Shown piece after piece: positions 15,657 to 22,739 of a stretch of DNA of 38,996 bases. The number at the start of each line of letters is the position of its first letter. Positions within the stretch are counted from its first letter, which is position 1. Below the pieces are notes generated by a model that searched no databases, was not told the DNA's origin, and worked only from the letters and a program-made list of their open reading frames with translations. The position numbers and the translations under genes were made by a program. The DNA lies in assembly GCA_030430255.1 (NCBI GenBank), contig JAUIGD010000012.1, forward strand, positions 1-38,996, written 5' to 3'. The DNA is from Verrucomicrobiia bacterium (lineage in GTDB: Bacteria; Verrucomicrobiota; Verrucomicrobiia; Verrucomicrobiales; DEV007).

Positions 15657-18434
15657 ATGCGTCCTCCAAGTCGCTCCCTCCACGCTGCCGCTGCGCTCGC
15701 CGCCACGGTCTCCCTCGCGCCGCTTCCCGCCGCCGCACAACGCGATGCCGCCCCCGACCCGCCCGCCGCCGCGGAGGCACCGGCCGATCCCCCCGCCACC
15801 GCCGATCCCGCCGATCCCGCCGTTGGCGCAGAGGCCGCAGAGGCCGCAGAGGCCGGCGTGAAACCGAGTGCGGAGGAAATCTTGGCAGCGATCAAGGCGC
15901 TCGGCTCCGACGATTTTTTTGAACGCGAGAATGCCGCCAAGCAGCTCTGGCTCATGGGGCGCGATGCCGAGCAACCCTTGCGCGAGGCCGTGGCCGCCAG
16001 CGAGCCGGGCACCGAGTCGAGCTACCGGGCAAAGCGCATCCTCGACGAGTTCGATCTCGGGCTCTACCCGGACACACCAGAGGAGTTGCGGCGCCTGGTC
16101 GAACTCTACCGCAGCGGCGACGAGCGCACCCGGGCGCAGGCGATCAACCAACTCGCCGCCGAGGGGCACATCGACCTGCTCGCCAAACTGATCAGCCGCG
16201 AACAGAACCCCGCCTTGCGCGAGGAGCTCGCGGCCGTGGTCGGCGAGAACGCCCGGCGGCAGGCCCCGGCGAAGATCGCCGACGGCGACTTCGATGCCGC
16301 CGACGACCTGCTGCGCACCGCCGCCCTCGCCTCGTCCGGGATGCGCGACTATGCCGCCTTTCTGGTCGCGACCGGGCGCGCCGCCGATGCGATCGATGCC
16401 CAGCGGACCCGCGCCGACAACTCCGCCGCCGATCGCGAATTGCTCGCCTGGATGTTGCGCGCCGAAGGGCGCTTCGACGAGGCTGCCGAGGCCTACCGGG
16501 CCGCGGGCCGCCCCGAGTTCGCCCGCGCCACCCACGCCGCCGGCGGCGACTTGCTCGCCCTCGCCGAACTCGCTGCGGAAGGGCGCGACCGCGGGATCGC
16601 GCTGCTCGCCCCCCAGTTGGCCGCCGCCCGCCTCGGCGGCGCCGCCGAGGAGGAGATCGACCGCATCGTCGGCGACATCGAGGACTACGCCGCCGCGGTC
16701 CCGGACGACGCGACCGCCTGCATCGCGGCGCTCTGCCTCAACGGCCGGGGAGCGGAAGGGATCGCCCTCGCTGCGCGCTTCGCCCCGGAGGACGCCCTCG
16801 ACCTCGCCCTCGCCCGCTACGACTTCGACACCGCAGCCCGCGCCGCAGGGCTGGAGTCCGCGGAGCCCGAGGCGCTCGACGCCTGGCTGCGGAGCTTCCT
16901 CGACACCTTCTCGGTGCGCCGAGAGACGATGGTCGCCGACGCCGTCGAGCCCGCCCGGATCGTGCTCTCGTTCCTCGCTGAAACCGGCCAGCGCGAGGCC
17001 TCCGCGCGGGTGCTGGACACGGTCGCCCGGCGCTTGACCGAGGACGGCTACAGCCCTTCGCTCATCTCCTCGTTCGCCCTGCAGATGGGGCACATCGACC
17101 TGGCGCTGGAGATCGCCGTCAGGGCGATGGAGACCGACACCGAGTTCCAAGTCGTCCAGGACCTGTTCGGACGCACCGCGACTCCGCTCTGGACCGAGAT
17201 CCGCGCCTCGAAACCCGGGCAGAGCTACGAGGCGTCGCTGCGCGAACTCGGCGCCGCGCTCGGCATCGAGGGTTTCGGCGACGGCGACCTCTCAGCGGTC
17301 ATCACCGCGATGCGCTCGCGCGCGGCGGAGGCGCCGCAGGAGGAGAAGCTCAACCTCTACCGGCAAGCCGCGGCGCTCGCGCTGGAGGCCAACCTCTTCA
17401 AGCTGGCGGCACAGTCGTTCCAGGACGCCTTGGCCGCCGACGCGGACGGCGCACAGGGCTGGTCCTGGTTTCTTCACTACCAGCTCGCCACCGCGTTGAG
17501 CGCCGAGGGGCGCCACGCGGAGGCGATCGAACACTACGACCTCGCCCTCGAAGGCAACGCCAACTCCCCCGACCTCCTCTACCTCAAAGCACACGCGCTC
17601 TCGCAGGCCGGCGATGCGGGGCAAGCCGACGCGCTGCGCCAGCGCGCCGCCGCGATGGCGCTCGGGGACATCTCCGACATCCGCAGCCTGGCCCGCAACG
17701 CCGCGTTCAAAGACGACCCCGCCTTCGAGCGCGCCGCCCTGCTTCTGGTGACCCGTCTGGCAGACGTCACCGACGAGAGCGAGGCCGTCGAACACTACGC
17801 CGCGAGCGCGAGGCTGGCGGGGGTCGAGGCCTCCGCGCGCCGGTTCGGCCCCGCCGCCGACGCCACCGAATCCGCAGCGGTCGCCCTGGTCGGCCTGATC
17901 GGCTCGCACGAGGGCCCCACCAGCTCGCTCGCCTATTCCTACGCCGCCCAGGTCGGCAAGTCCCGCGCCCGCGCGCTGCTCGACGCTGGCCGCTACGACG
18001 CCGCCGTCGCCCTGCTGCGATCGCTCGCGGAGACCAACCCGGCCGACAGCTCGCTGCTCGAGGACGCCTATCAACTCCTCGCCGACAACGGCAGGGGCGA
18101 GGCGGCGGAAGCCCTCTTCGCGACCGTCCACACACGCTGCCGCACCGCCGTCGAGCGCTTCCCGGAGCACGCCGAGCACAACAACAACATCGCCTGGCTG
18201 CTCTCCCGCTGCGGGCGCGAGCTCGACACCGCACTGGCCCACGCCGAGAAGGCGGTCGCGATCGAACCCGACAACGGCGCCTACCTCGACACCCTGGCCG
18301 AAGTCCACTTCCAGCGCGGCGACCGCGACAAGGCGGTCGAGTTCTCGCAGCGCGCCGTCGAACTCCTGGGCAGCGACCCCATGGTGCGGGCGCAACTCGA
18401 GCGCTTCAAGAACGGCGAACCCTCCGACCGGTAG
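15657..18434 (+). CDS. Large secreted TPR/HEAT-like repeat protein
   Basis: The 925-residue protein begins with a signal peptide (MRPPSRSLHAAAALAATVSLAPLPAAAQ). An Ala/Pro/Asp linker follows, then a short HEAT-like unit typical of PVC proteins (IKALGSDDFFERENAAKQLWLMGRDAEQPLREAV, about residues 75-130). The rest is helical repeats. Clear TPRs lie at LAWMLRAEGRFDEAAEAYRAAGR, at HYQLATALSAEGRHAEAIEHYDLALEGNANSPDLLYLKAHALSQAGD (about 605-650), and at the C-terminus NIAWLLSRCGRELDTALAHAEKAVAIEPDNGAYLDTLAEVHFQRGDRDKAVEFSQRAVEL. It probably serves as a periplasmic protein-binding scaffold. It is divergent from the pilin-domain pair, with a 168-nt shared upstream region, which may indicate related roles. 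Confidence 0.87.
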   Translation: MRPPSRSLHAAAALAATVSLAPLPAAAQRDAAPDPPAAAEAPADPPATADPADPAVGAEAAEAAEAGVKPSAEEILAAIKALGSDDFFERENAAKQLWLMGRDAEQPLREAVAASEPGTESSYRAKRILDEFDLGLYPDTPEELRRLVELYRSGDERTRAQAINQLAAEGHIDLLAKLISREQNPALREELAAVVGENARRQAPAKIADGDFDAADDLLRTAALASSGMRDYAAFLVATGRAADAIDAQRTRADNSAADRELLAWMLRAEGRFDEAAEAYRAAGRPEFARATHAAGGDLLALAELAAEGRDRGIALLAPQLAAARLGGAAEEEIDRIVGDIEDYAAAVPDDATACIAALCLNGRGAEGIALAARFAPEDALDLALARYDFDTAARAAGLESAEPEALDAWLRSFLDTFSVRRETMVADAVEPARIVLSFLAETGQREASARVLDTVARRLTEDGYSPSLISSFALQMGHIDLALEIAVRAMETDTEFQVVQDLFGRTATPLWTEIRASKPGQSYEASLRELGAALGIEGFGDGDLSAVITAMRSRAAEAPQEEKLNLYRQAAALALEANLFKLAAQSFQDALAADADGAQGWSWFLHYQLATALSAEGRHAEAIEHYDLALEGNANSPDLLYLKAHALSQAGDAGQADALRQRAAAMALGDISDIRSLARNAAFKDDPAFERAALLLVTRLADVTDESEAVEHYAASARLAGVEASARRFGPAADATESAAVALVGLIGSHEGPTSSLAYSYAAQVGKSRARALLDAGRYDAAVALLRSLAETNPADSSLLEDAYQLLADNGRGEAAEALFATVHTRCRTAVERFPEHAEHNNNIAWLLSRCGRELDTALAHAEKAVAIEPDNGAYLDTLAEVHFQRGDRDKAVEFSQRAVELLGSDPMVRAQLERFKNGEPSDR

Positions 18435-18523
18435 CCCATCGGGCGCCGGCCACCAGGCCAAGGGCAGCGCAGGGCAGGGCAGCGCCGCACCTGCAAGGTG
18501 CCCGATCGATCCGGCGAGCGGGA

Positions 18524-18543
18524 CCCGACTTTGGAAAGTCGGG
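18524..18543. repeat. Perfect palindrome CCCGACTTT-GG-AAAGTCGGG
   Basis: A 9-bp perfect inverted repeat around GG lies 90 nt after the stop of the large TPR gene. It could act as an RNA hairpin at the transcript end. No T-run follows. It starts a 400-nt stretch made up of repeat-like pieces. Confidence 0.5.
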
Positions 18544-18550
18544 CTACAGC

Positions 18551-18660
18551 GGCGCTCGGTTTCGAGAATGTGCCACAGGCACGTGGGGAGGGGGCGCCAG
18601 CGAAACTCCCGGCAGCGGGCCCCGCCCCGGCAGGCGCGGGAGAAGCTCTCGCCGGGCTAC
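18551..18660 (+). repeat. Diverged copy of the 22.5-kb element (family 1 relative)
   Basis: The segment beginning GGCGCTCGGTTTCGAG and containing GGCGCCAGCGAAACTCC and CCCCGGCAGGCGCGGGAGAAG lines up with 22504-22630 (GGCGCTTGGTTGAG, GAGCGCCAGCGGAACTC, CCCCGGCAGGGGCGGGAGAAG). It is non-coding; the overlapping short track ORFs have no protein-like features. Confidence 0.55.
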
Positions 18661-18776
18661 CCTGCCCGGTGTGCGGAAGGTCCTCGCTCCCTGCCGGAAC
18701 GCTCTTTAGTGCTCAGGTGGTCTGACTCGTCAAATCGCCGCACGCCACTCCGACGCTGCGCAGAGCCCCTGGGCGC

Positions 18777-18817
18777 GGAGGCGGGACGCCTCCGGCACGG
18801 ACATCGGCGGGACGCCG
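18777..18817. repeat. Two neighbouring hairpins with identical GGA loops
   Basis: GGAGGCG-GGA-CGCCTCC (18777-18793) and CGGCG-GGA-CGCCG (18805-18817) are perfect short inverted repeats, each with a GGA loop, 11 nt apart. They resemble small REP-like palindromes and lie between the TPR gene and the end of prfB. Confidence 0.5.
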
Positions 18818-18840
18818 ACGCCACGTCATCGAGCCGACAG

Positions 18841-18922
18841 CCTGCCCGAGCCGGTCACGACCCCGACGTCTGCGTCAAAGAAGACAAACCGCAGCCCGTG
18901 GCTTGGTGATCGGTCCGCGCTA
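18841..18922. repeat. Half-copy of the 186-bp element, ending in the prfB stop codon
   Basis: CCTGCCCGAGCCG, then AAACCGCAGCCCG and GCTTGGTGATCGGTCCGCGCTA follow the right half of the 4971-5156 element with substitutions. The last bases (TA of the CTA at 18920-18922) overlap the TAG stop of prfB, so the element seems to have inserted at, or to supply, the end of the gene. Confidence 0.6.
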
Positions 18923-20054
18923 AACCTCCTCCTCATCGTCGTCACCCGCCACCTCGCCGCGCAGGCGCGACTCGATGAAGCCGTCCAGGGCGCCGTCGGT
19001 GACCCCCTCGACATCGCTGGTGCGGTGACCGGTGCGGTGGTCTTTGACCATCTGGTAGGGTTGGAACACGTACGAACGGATCTGGCTGCCCCAGGCGATC
19101 TCCCCCTTCTCGCCGTACTGCCGCTCCATCTCCGCGCGCTTCTTGTCCTCCTCGAGTTGGAAGAGCTTCGCCCGCAACAGGTTCATGGCCACCGCCCGGT
19201 TCTTGTGCTGGCTGCGCTCGGCGCTGCAGCGGATCAGGATGCCGCTCGGGTGGTGCCTCAACAGCACAGCGGTCTCCACCTTGTTGACGTTCTGGCCGCC
19301 CTTGCCGCCGCTGCGGGTGGTGGTGATCTCGATGTCCTTCTCGTCGATCTCGATGCCGCCGGTGTCTTCGAGCTCCGGCACGACGTCGATGCTCGCGAAC
19401 GAGGTGTGCCGCCGGGACTGCGCGTCGAAGGGCGAGATCCGCACCAGGCGGTGGACCCCGCGCTCGGTGTTGAGGTAGCCATAGGCGTTGTGGCCGATCA
19501 CGTGCAGCGTCGCCGAGCGGATGCCCGCCTCGTCCTCCTCCTGGATCTCCACCAGCTCGACCTTGTAGCCCCGCCGCTCCGCCCAGCGCTGGTACTGGCG
19601 CAGCAGCATCGAAGCCCAATCGCAAGCCTCGACCCCACCGGCGCCGGCGTTGATCGTCAGGTAGGCGTTGGCGTCATCGTGCTCGCCGTCGAGCAACAGG
19701 CGCAGCTCCAGGTCGGAGAGGGCGGCCCCCAGTTCGTCGAACTCGGTCTTCACTTCCTGCGCGGAGGCAGCATCGCCCTCCTCGCGGGCGAACTCGATGA
19801 GGTCGGCGATGTCGCCGACGCGGCGCTCCAGCTCCAGATAGCCGCTGATCTTCTTCGCCGTCTCCGCGTGTTGGGCGGAAACCTTGGCGGCGCGCCGGTT
19901 GTCGTCCCAGAACCCGGGGGCGGACATCTCCGCCTCGAGCTCTTCCTGCTCTGCGTTCAACTTCCCCAAGTCAAAGATAGCGCCTCAGCTCGCCGAGGCG
20001 CTTCTTCAGGGAGTCGGTGTCGAATGCTTGCAGGTCGATGGAAACGGTCGCCAT
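18920..20054 (-). CDS. prfB: Peptide chain release factor 2, with programmed +1 frameshift
   Basis: RF2 recognises UGA and UAA stop codons and triggers peptide release. The gene is in two frames. A 27-codon leader from the ATG at 20054 ([14 protein letters not shown]...RRYL) ends at an in-frame TGA (19973-19971). A +1 shift at CTT-TGA-C joins it to the 349-residue main frame ([23 protein letters not shown]), giving about 377 residues, close to the E. coli length. The codon-recognition tripeptide SPF (about 207-209) and the catalytic GGQ in [16 protein letters not shown] (about 252-254) are present. The ORF-track start at TTG 19969 is an artefact of the shift. The C-terminus is acidic (DDDEEEV). 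recO is divergent, 60 nt away. Confidence 0.97.
19970..19985 (-). promoter_or_regulatory. prfB programmed frameshift site
   Basis: The minus strand reads AGG CGC TAT CTT TGA C. This is the conserved slip site CTT-TGA-C, preceded by TAT as in E. coli. The upstream Shine-Dalgarno-like AGGGGG of E. coli is weakened here to AGGCGC. The site autoregulates RF2: slow termination at TGA when RF2 is scarce favours the +1 shift. Confidence 0.95.
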
Positions 20055-20114
20055 GGGCGGCTATGGTAGCCGGTCGCCCCCACCGCGCAAGCGCGCCTTC
20101 GGCGGCCGCGAACC

Positions 20115-20639
20115 ATGAAGTGCCGTGGCACCCTCATCCGGCGAACGCCGCTGACCGAAACCTCCCTCATCGTCACCTGGTGCACGAGGGAGCACGGCAT
20201 CGTCCGCGCGGTCGCGAAGGGCGCGCGGCGCCCCAAGAGCCCCTTCGCAGGCAAGCTCGACCTCTTCTTCGACACCGAGTTCGAGGTCGCCGCCAGCCGC
20301 AAGTCGGACCTCCACGTGCTGCGCGACCTCGCCGTGCTCGACCCGCGCCAAGGCCTGCGCGCCAGCTACGCCCAAACCCTCGCCGCCAGCTATTTCGTGC
20401 AGTTGCTCGACATCGTCGCCGAGCCCGAGACCCCGATCGCCCCGCTGTGCGACCTGCTCGAGCGGGCGCTCGACTACACCGCGGCGCGCAGGCCCGAGAG
20501 GCGGGCGGTCACCTACTTCGAAGCCGAACTCGCCCGCGAACTCGGCATCGCCGAGCCGGGCCGGCCTGCCGACGAATCCCTCGCCGGCATGTTCCAGCGC
20601 TTGCCAAAATCGCGGCGGGAACTGCTCGACCTCCTGTGA
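20115..20639 (+). CDS. recO: RecO-like DNA repair protein, short form
   Basis: RecO promotes RecA loading in the RecFOR recombination pathway. The 174-residue product has the N-terminal OB-fold pattern of the family (CRGTLIRRTPLTETSLIVTWCTREHGIVRAVAKGARRPKSPFAGKLDLFFDTEFEV, then LHVLRDLAVLDPR) and part of the helical region. It is about 60-70 residues shorter than typical RecO proteins (about 240) and has no zinc-binding cysteine cluster at the C-terminus. The frame ends at TGA directly before an AT-rich gap and no continuation is visible in other frames. It may be a natural short form or a truncated gene. The start ATG has no clear ribosome binding site. Confidence 0.78.
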   Translation: MKCRGTLIRRTPLTETSLIVTWCTREHGIVRAVAKGARRPKSPFAGKLDLFFDTEFEVAASRKSDLHVLRDLAVLDPRQGLRASYAQTLAASYFVQLLDIVAEPETPIAPLCDLLERALDYTAARRPERRAVTYFEAELARELGIAEPGRPADESLAGMFQRLPKSRRELLDLL

Positions 20640-20851
20640 GCAGAAAATGTGATTCAAACGGCGATTGTGCGCTTGAGATTCGCCCCCGGTCGTCAATACA
20701 TAGTAAGCGCCGGCAATTGGGGCAAAACATCCTGATTTTTTCGATTAATTCGCAGTAATTATACAAAATATTTGATCACCCTGCCTTTCTACTGGCGCTT
20801 AGTGAGACACTGACGACCATTTCTGAGATCCCACCTCCTCCCCTCCCCCCC
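20640..20851. promoter_or_regulatory. AT-rich intergenic region before the TPR gene
   Basis: This 212-nt gap is strikingly AT-rich for the window (for example CCTGATTTTTTCGATTAATT and AATTATACAAAATATTTGATC, about 20730-20777). It probably contains the promoter of the TPR gene; TTATACAAAAT could supply a -10 element, but no paired -35 box is convincing. Just before the ATG is a pyrimidine tract (CCTCCTCCCCTCCCCCCC) and no Shine-Dalgarno sequence. Confidence 0.4.
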
Positions 20852-21757
20852 ATGAGCAGCCCCCAACACAGCGTCGTCCGCGTCTTGATCGAGCGGATCG
20901 AAACCCTCCAAGAAGAAGGCAAGACCGCCGAGGCCACGCGAGCGGCAGAGACGGCTGTCGATGCCGGCCGGCGGGCGGTCGAGGCCGATCCCGGTGAAGC
21001 CCTCCACCTGGTTTCGGCGCTCGAGATCCTCGGCGATATCCGGCGTGAATCAGGGGACTACCCGGCGACGGAAACCCTCTATCTCGAAGCCCTCGAGTGG
21101 GCGAAGGAGGTCGAGCTCGAGCCCGCGCAACTCGCCCGCATCAAGAGTAGCCTCGCTGCCGTCTACGATTTCTCCCAGCTCCCCGACTGCGCCATCCCGC
21201 TCTACGAGGAGGCCATCGTCCTCTTCGAAAGCCTCTCCCCGCCCGCCGAAGTCGACGTCGCCAACCTCCGCAACAACCTCGGCATGCTGTATAAGGACGC
21301 CGGCAATTTCGACCGCGCCGAGGACAACTACGCCCGCGCCTTGGAGATCTTCGAACGCGTGCTCGGCCGCGACGATGCGGATGTCGCGGCGGTCTACAAC
21401 AATCTCGGCACCCTCTACTACGCCTGTGGCTACAGCGCCCAGGCGCGCGAGATGCACAACCAAGCGCTGGAGATCCGCGAGCGCGTCAACGGGCCGAACC
21501 ATCCCGACCTCGGCCAGAGCTACAGCAACCTGGCCACCGTGCTCCACGAACTGGGCGAGGACGACGAGGCGCAGAAAAACTACGAGACTGCGCTGCGCAT
21601 CCTCGAACACAATTCCTCGGGCGGCAGCGAGATGCTCTCGATCGTCTCCGCCAACTTCGCCACGCTGATGCGCGACCTCGGCAAAGTGCGGAAGGCGATG
21701 GCTATCGAACGCCGGGCGCAGAAGTTGCTGCGCCGCCACAGCGCGGTGGCCACGTAG
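20852..21757 (+). CDS. Cytoplasmic TPR protein, kinesin-light-chain-like
   Basis: The 301-residue protein has no signal peptide. It is built from about six 42-residue TPR units of the kinesin-light-chain/TPR_12 type: LRNNLGMLYKDAGNFDRAEDNYARALEIFERVLGRDDADVAAVYNNLGTLYYACGYSAQAREMHNQALEIRERVNGPNHPDLGQSYSNLATVLHELGEDDEAQKNYETALRILE. The fold gives protein-protein interaction; the partner is unknown. It has its own upstream AT-rich region and is flanked downstream by repeats, so it is probably monocistronic. Confidence 0.88.
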   Translation: MSSPQHSVVRVLIERIETLQEEGKTAEATRAAETAVDAGRRAVEADPGEALHLVSALEILGDIRRESGDYPATETLYLEALEWAKEVELEPAQLARIKSSLAAVYDFSQLPDCAIPLYEEAIVLFESLSPPAEVDVANLRNNLGMLYKDAGNFDRAEDNYARALEIFERVLGRDDADVAAVYNNLGTLYYACGYSAQAREMHNQALEIRERVNGPNHPDLGQSYSNLATVLHELGEDDEAQKNYETALRILEHNSSGGSEMLSIVSANFATLMRDLGKVRKAMAIERRAQKLLRRHSAVAT

Positions 21758-21811
21758 CCGCAGGGCGCCATCGGATCCCGTCGGGAAAGGTTCCCCGCCC
21801 GCCACCAACTG

Positions 21812-22115
21812 AGGATAGGCATCGACGGGTGGCAGCGTCTCGGTGCCCGCTCGCTCGGTGCCCGTCAAGGCATCCTGGGCGTCCCGGTGGCTCCGCCGCG
21901 GGTTTCATTGGCGGGAGCCTTCCGGCGCCGCGCTTGTCGGGATGACACAACACTTCCTTGAGAGGGCTGGTGGCCATCCCCTCACACTGCCCTGACCGCC
22001 CTCAAGTCCGCGGCGCTGTCACCCTGAGCAACGCGAAGGGCCTCTCACCGCGGTCCGCGTCTCCGGAGCCATTCGTGTTGAACGATCCCACCGCCTCCCC
22101 GGCCCGAGCGCCATT
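21812..22115 (+). repeat. Family 1 repeat, copy B
   Basis: From AGGATAGGCATCGACGGG to the end motif CCGAGCGCCATT (22104-22115) this segment matches copy C, 331 nt further on, and the reverse of copy A over about 290 nt with few differences. It contains CTGTCACCCTGAGCAACGCG and ACACTTCCTTGAGAGGGC. The left terminal inverted repeat seen in copy A is missing. Confidence 0.75.
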
Positions 22116-22139
22116 TGGGTTAGCCTGAATGGCGCTCGG
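22104..22139. repeat. Palindromic junction between copies B and C
   Basis: CCGAGCGCCATT (22104-22115) and AATGGCGCTCGG (22128-22139) are perfect 12-bp inverted repeats around a 12-nt loop. They are the facing ends of two adjacent elements of the same family. Confidence 0.6.
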
Positions 22140-22503
22140 TGAAGGATAGGACATCGCTGGGTGGCAGCGTCCCGGTGCCCGTTCGCTTGGGGCCGTCATG
22201 GCATCCGGGGCGTCCCGGTGGCTCGGGCCGCCGGTTTCATGGCGGGGTCCTTCCGGCGCTGCGCTTGTCAGGATGACACAACACTTCCTTGAGAGGGCTG
22301 GTGGCCAGGCCCATCACACTGCCCTGACCGCCCTCAAGTCCGCGGAGCTGTCACCCTTAGCAACGCGAAGGGCCTCTCACCGCGGTCCGCGTCTCAGGAG
22401 CCATTCGTGTTGAACGATCCCACCGCGCCTCCCCGGTAGGGAACTCGACTCCGAGGGGCTGTTCCGCGCACGGCTAAAACGGCGGCACCCACGAGAATCT
22501 CCC
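22127..22503 (+). repeat. Family 1 repeat, copy C
   Basis: It starts with GAATGGCGCTCGGTGAAGGATAGG, follows copy B for about 290 nt, then continues like copy A (GACTCCGAGGGGCTGTTCC, CACGGCTAAAACGGCGGC) to ATCTCCC. There it is interrupted by the 22504-22665 element, so the right end found in copy A is absent. Confidence 0.75.
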
Positions 22504-22665
22504 GGATGGCGCTTGGTTGAGAGGAGGTGTCGGAGGCACGAGAGGAGGGAGCGCGGAGTGGAGCGCCAGCGGAACTCTGGGGAACCGGAAAGCGGAGCGA
22601 GCCGCCCCGGCAGGGGCGGGAGAAGCCTCGGCCGAGCGACGCACCACCTGAACCAAGCGCCATCC
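22504..22665. mobile_element. 162-bp element with perfect 15-bp terminal inverted repeats
   Basis: GGATGGCGCTTGGTT at 22504-22518 is the exact reverse complement of AACCAAGCGCCATCC at 22651-22665. The ends belong to the same family as copy A, but the inside is different and matches 18551-18660. It is non-coding and MITE-like. Confidence 0.65.
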
Positions 22666-22670
22666 CTCAC

Positions 22671-22720
22671 AGCCCGGATCGATGACCGAACCCCTGGCTG
22701 CGGTTTGCCTTCGTTGAAGC
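22671..22720. repeat. Partial copy of the 186-bp element, downstream of the NPCBM gene
   Basis: AGCCCGGATCGATGACC, then GGCTGCGGTTTGCCTTCGTTGAAGC correspond to one arm of 4971-5156. It follows the 162-bp element in the same way that the 186-bp element follows copy A. It lies 20 nt beyond the stop of the minus-strand NPCBM gene. Confidence 0.6.
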
Positions 22721-22739
22721 AATGGAGGCGGCAGCGATA

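Noticed and set aside
18498-18725. 75-aa plus-strand ORF containing CPVCG
   Set aside because: The region is a mosaic of non-coding repeats shared with 22.5-22.6 kb; the cysteine pair is accidental.
21758-22739. Possible structured RNA gene or tRNA in the repeat region
   Set aside because: No cloverleaf or rRNA-like segment is visible; the structure is explained by repeats B and C and the TIR elements.
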